DNA from: an uncultured Methylococcaceae bacterium
GTDB lineage: Bacteria > Pseudomonadota > Gammaproteobacteria > Methylococcales > Methylomonadaceae
Assembly: GCA_903863905.1 (NCBI GenBank)
Contig: CAIPDT010000079.1
Span: 1 to 34,449 of the forward strand
Direction: 5' to 3'
DNA length: 34,449 nucleotides
Below the pieces are notes generated by a model. That model saw only the letters and a program-made list of their open reading frames with translations. It made no database searches and was not told where the DNA came from. Shown one piece after another: positions 32,083 to 34,449 of this stretch. A program made the position numbers and the translations under genes. Each line of letters opens with the position of its first letter. The stretch's first letter is position 1.

Positions 32083-32715
32083 TCAACAAAAATCCACTCC
32101 TAAGCCCTTTAGACCACAATAGCCCATGGGTTCTTTAGCCAAATATTGCTGATGATACGTTTCGGCGTAATAAAAAACCCCTGCCGGCTGAATTTCTGTG
32201 CTTATCTCCCCTAAGCCTGCATCCGTTAAACGGGCTTGATACTGCGCTTTAGATGCCAAAGCCTCAATCATCTGGGCCTCAGTGAGGGTATAAATACCTG
32301 AACGGTATTGCGTGCCGACGTCATTGCCTTGGCGCATCCCTTGGGTGGGATTATGAGACGTCCAAAACAACACTAATAAATCCGCATAACGAATGATTGA
32401 CGGATCGTAGACCACCTTGACGACTTCATTATGGCCAGTCTGCCCGGTACACACTTCATCATACGTAGGATTGGGCGTATAACCAGCACTGTAACCTACT
32501 GAGGTACTAAAAATACCCGGTTGTTGCCAAAATTTTCTTTCCACGCCCCAAAAACAGCCCATACCAAAACAGGCTTCTTGCATATTTTCAGGAAAAGGCG
32601 GGGCAATCGGGTTGCCCGTGACAAAATGTTGATTAAATATCGGCATAGAAATATCTCTGCCAGGTAAAGCATCAGACAGTTTCGGTAAAATCTGCTTTTT
32701 TAATGATAAAATCAT
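32083..32715 (-). CDS. msrA: Peptide methionine (S)-S-oxide reductase MsrA
   Basis: This 210-residue enzyme reduces methionine-S-sulfoxide in proteins. The catalytic motif is [11 protein letters not shown] (nucleophilic Cys at about 54), followed by TVGYSAGY-like [34 protein letters not shown] and [14 protein letters not shown], very close to E. coli MsrA (212 residues). Resolving cysteines are in GYCGL and the C-terminal DFC. The N-terminal stretch [13 protein letters not shown] is also like the E. coli protein, which supports the start at 32715 over an internal ATG. It is divergent from hslO, 68 bp away, so two oxidative-stress functions share a promoter region. Confidence 0.96.
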   Translation of the reverse strand: MILSLKKQILPKLSDALPGRDISMPIFNQHFVTGNPIAPPFPENMQEACFGMGCFWGVERKFWQQPGIFSTSVGYSAGYTPNPTYDEVCTGQTGHNEVVKVVYDPSIIRYADLLVLFWTSHNPTQGMRQGNDVGTQYRSGIYTLTEAQMIEALASKAQYQARLTDAGLGEISTEIQPAGVFYYAETYHQQYLAKEPMGYCGLKGLGVDFC

Positions 32716-32783
32716 AGCCTATGGTATCTTAATAATAGAATTTTGATGATTATAACAAAACAACACCTTTTAACGAGAAAGTC

Positions 32784-33653
32784 ATGATAGAACAAGATGT
32801 GTTACGCCGTTTTTTATTCGAAGAATTGGGTATTCGAGGCGAATGGGTTAGACTCACCACCAGTTGGCAAACTGCAAAACAACATCAACAAGGCCCAGAA
32901 AATGCCCAATTATTATTAGGGCAAGGCTTAGCCGCCGTGGTCATGTTATCAGCGACTATTAAATTTAACGGCTCTATGATACTCCAAGCCCAAGGCGATG
33001 GAGATGTCTCAGCCGTAGTTGCCCAATCTACCAATGACCGTAAGATTCGCGGCCTCGTGCGTAGCAATGATAGCGTTGCCACCGGCAACCTTGCTGATAT
33101 TTTTGGCCAAGGTCGTTTAGTGCTGACCATAGAGCCGGATGATGGCAATCCCTACCAAGGTATTGTCCCTTTAGAAGGTACTAATTTAGCGGCAGCCATC
33201 CAAGCTTATTTTGAGCAATCCGAACAACTTAATACCCGACTTTGGTTATTTGCCGATGCCACCCAAGCGGTTGGCTTATTATTGCAAGAATTACCTACGC
33301 AAAATGGCGATGCCTCAGGCTGGGAACGCATTGAAATCTTAGCCAATACCCTAACCGAGCAAGAATTACTCAGCTGGGATTGTGAGAAACTGCTTTACAA
33401 CCTTTTTAACGAAGATCAAATCAGATTATATGATGCAGAAGACGTACAATTTGAATGCGCATGCAGTCGCCCACGCATTGAAAGAACCTTACGCGCCTTA
33501 GGAGCAGAAGAATTAGATTCTATCCTCAAAGACGAAGGTAAAATTGAAGTCGGCTGTCAATTTTGTGGTGAAGCGTATCTATTTGATGCCCTAGATGTCA
33601 ACGCATTTATGTCTCAAGAAATCCTTTCACCATCATCAAAAACCAAGCATTAA
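32784..33653 (+). CDS. hslO: Redox-regulated chaperone Hsp33
   Basis: This 289-residue cytoplasmic holdase is switched on by oxidation. The N-terminal domain has the usual [30 protein letters not shown]. The C-terminal zinc switch has C225-A-C227 and C258-Q-F-C261, the CxC...CxxC ligands that form disulfides on oxidation. E. coli Hsp33 is 292 residues. GAGAAAG just before the ATG is a reasonable ribosome binding site. smc begins 32 bp after the stop. The divergent neighbour is msrA. Confidence 0.96.
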   Translation: MIEQDVLRRFLFEELGIRGEWVRLTTSWQTAKQHQQGPENAQLLLGQGLAAVVMLSATIKFNGSMILQAQGDGDVSAVVAQSTNDRKIRGLVRSNDSVATGNLADIFGQGRLVLTIEPDDGNPYQGIVPLEGTNLAAAIQAYFEQSEQLNTRLWLFADATQAVGLLLQELPTQNGDASGWERIEILANTLTEQELLSWDCEKLLYNLFNEDQIRLYDAEDVQFECACSRPRIERTLRALGAEELDSILKDEGKIEVGCQFCGEAYLFDALDVNAFMSQEILSPSSKTKH

Positions 33654-33685
33654 ATCATTACTTTTCAGGACGCTTATCCCCGCTT

Positions 33686-34449
33686 ATGAAGCTGGAAAAA
33701 ATTAAACTCTCAGGTTTTAAATCTTTTGTAGACCCCACCGTTATTCCCATTCATGGTAATTTAACCGCCATCGTGGGCCCTAATGGCTGTGGAAAATCAA
33801 ATATTATTGATGCCGTGCGCTGGGTCATGGGTGAAAGCTCCGCAAAACATTTGCGCGGCGGTAATATGGCGGATGTTATCTTTAATGGCTCATCCGGTCG
33901 AAAACCCGTCAGTACCGCCTCTGTGGAACTGATCTTCGATAACTCAGAAGGTAAATTAGGCGGCGAATACGCTCAATATGACTCCATCGCCATCAAACGT
34001 CAGGTCAGTCGTGATGGACAATCATTATTTTTACTCAATGGCTCACGGTGCCGACGTAAAGATATTACCGATTTATTTTTAGGCACTGGGCTAGGCGCCA
34101 GAAGTTATGCCATTATTGAACAAGGCACGATTTCTCGTATGGTTGAAGCCAAGCCTGAAGATTTAAGAATGCATATCGAAGAAGCCGCGGGTATTTCTAA
34201 ATACAAAGAACGCCGTCACGAAACAGAAAACCGGATGAAGCATACCCGGGAAAATCTAGAGCGCCTAGATGATTTACGTGAAGAAGTTGAGAAACAACTC
34301 AAACATTTACAAAAACAAGCCGAAAAAGCCGAAAAATATACCGACTTAAAGCAACAAGAGCGCCAATATAGACTGGAACTCTTAGCGATGCGTTGGCAAG
34401 CATACGACAAAACGCGCCAACACTTAGAAGCCAAACTGCAACAAACAGC
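33686..34449 (+). CDS. smc: Chromosome segregation protein SMC, N-terminal part (cut by window end)
   Basis: The frame starts at ATG 33686 and is open to the last base, giving about 254 residues of a protein normally about 1170 long. It begins [18 protein letters not shown], has Walker [10 protein letters not shown] (31-39), then [22 protein letters not shown] and [13 protein letters not shown], all hallmarks of SMC, and enters the first coiled coil at about 165 ([20 protein letters not shown]). SMC compacts and helps segregate the chromosome with ScpA/ScpB. Its presence rather than MukB separates this organism from enterobacteria. No strong Shine-Dalgarno sequence precedes the ATG. Confidence 0.95.
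   Translation, partial: MKLEKIKLSGFKSFVDPTVIPIHGNLTAIVGPNGCGKSNIIDAVRWVMGESSAKHLRGGNMADVIFNGSSGRKPVSTASVELIFDNSEGKLGGEYAQYDSIAIKRQVSRDGQSLFLLNGSRCRRKDITDLFLGTGLGARSYAIIEQGTISRMVEAKPEDLRMHIEEAAGISKYKERRHETENRMKHTRENLERLDDLREEVEKQLKHLQKQAEKAEKYTDLKQQERQYRLELLAMRWQAYDKTRQHLEAKLQQT

Noticed and set aside
1-34449. tRNA or rRNA genes
   Set aside because: No cloverleaf-like segments or ribosomal RNA signature sequences were recognised on either strand by eye; a tRNAscan/Infernal run would settle it.

Overview
The window looks like the chromosome of a gammaproteobacterium of moderate to low GC content. The clues are the yoaA-tsaB neighbourhood, hflD, hslO, msrA, an enterobacterial-type cysD/cysN pair, and a RegB/RegA redox two-component pair, together with smc (enterobacteria and vibrios use MukB instead). 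Methylococcales- or Thiotrichales-like bacteria would fit, but no rRNA, tRNA or clade-defining gene is present, so I do not name a genus.

Layout. Bases 1-5100 are an accessory region: a compound tandem repeat, a fibronectin-III-like protein gene, an IS630-type transposase remnant, a HigB-type toxin remnant, and a minus-strand restriction-modification cassette (Dcm/EcoRII-like m5C methyltransferase, a small gene broken by an amber codon, and a MvaI/BcnI-type endonuclease). Bases 5107-13488 are a plus-strand run: a HAD phosphatase-like protein, a 1237-residue fusion of an AI-2E/YdiK-type permease with a Pmr1-like P-type Ca/Mn ATPase, then pgaB, pgaC and pgaD for poly-N-acetylglucosamine (pgaA is not here). 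Bases 13485-23011 are a minus-strand run, read copZ, copA, cysD, an AAA ATPase gene, a small nuclease-like gene, cysN, yoaA, tsaB. The ATPase/nuclease-like pair sits exactly between cysD and cysN. Bases 23170-29254 are a plus-strand run: hflD, a three-gene GldAFG-like ABC system, a doubly membrane-anchored multicopper oxidase and a Met-rich membrane cupredoxin. Then come a family-5 uracil-DNA glycosylase and regA/regB on the minus strand, a short region with a RegA-like box and an orphan plus-strand terminator, msrA (minus), hslO (plus) and the start of smc (plus, cut by the window end).

How the genes work together. Copper handling (CopZ chaperone, CopA exporter, periplasm-facing oxidase and cupredoxin) flanks hflD and the ABC genes. 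Sulfate activation (CysDN) shares its transcript with a probable defence-like cassette. Redox sensing (RegBA), methionine sulfoxide repair (MsrA) and the redox chaperone Hsp33 lie side by side. The least ordinary elements are the permease-ATPase fusion ahead of pgaBCD, the two-gene cassette inside cysDN, the CysN with a degenerate APS-kinase-like tail, and the restriction-modification pairing.
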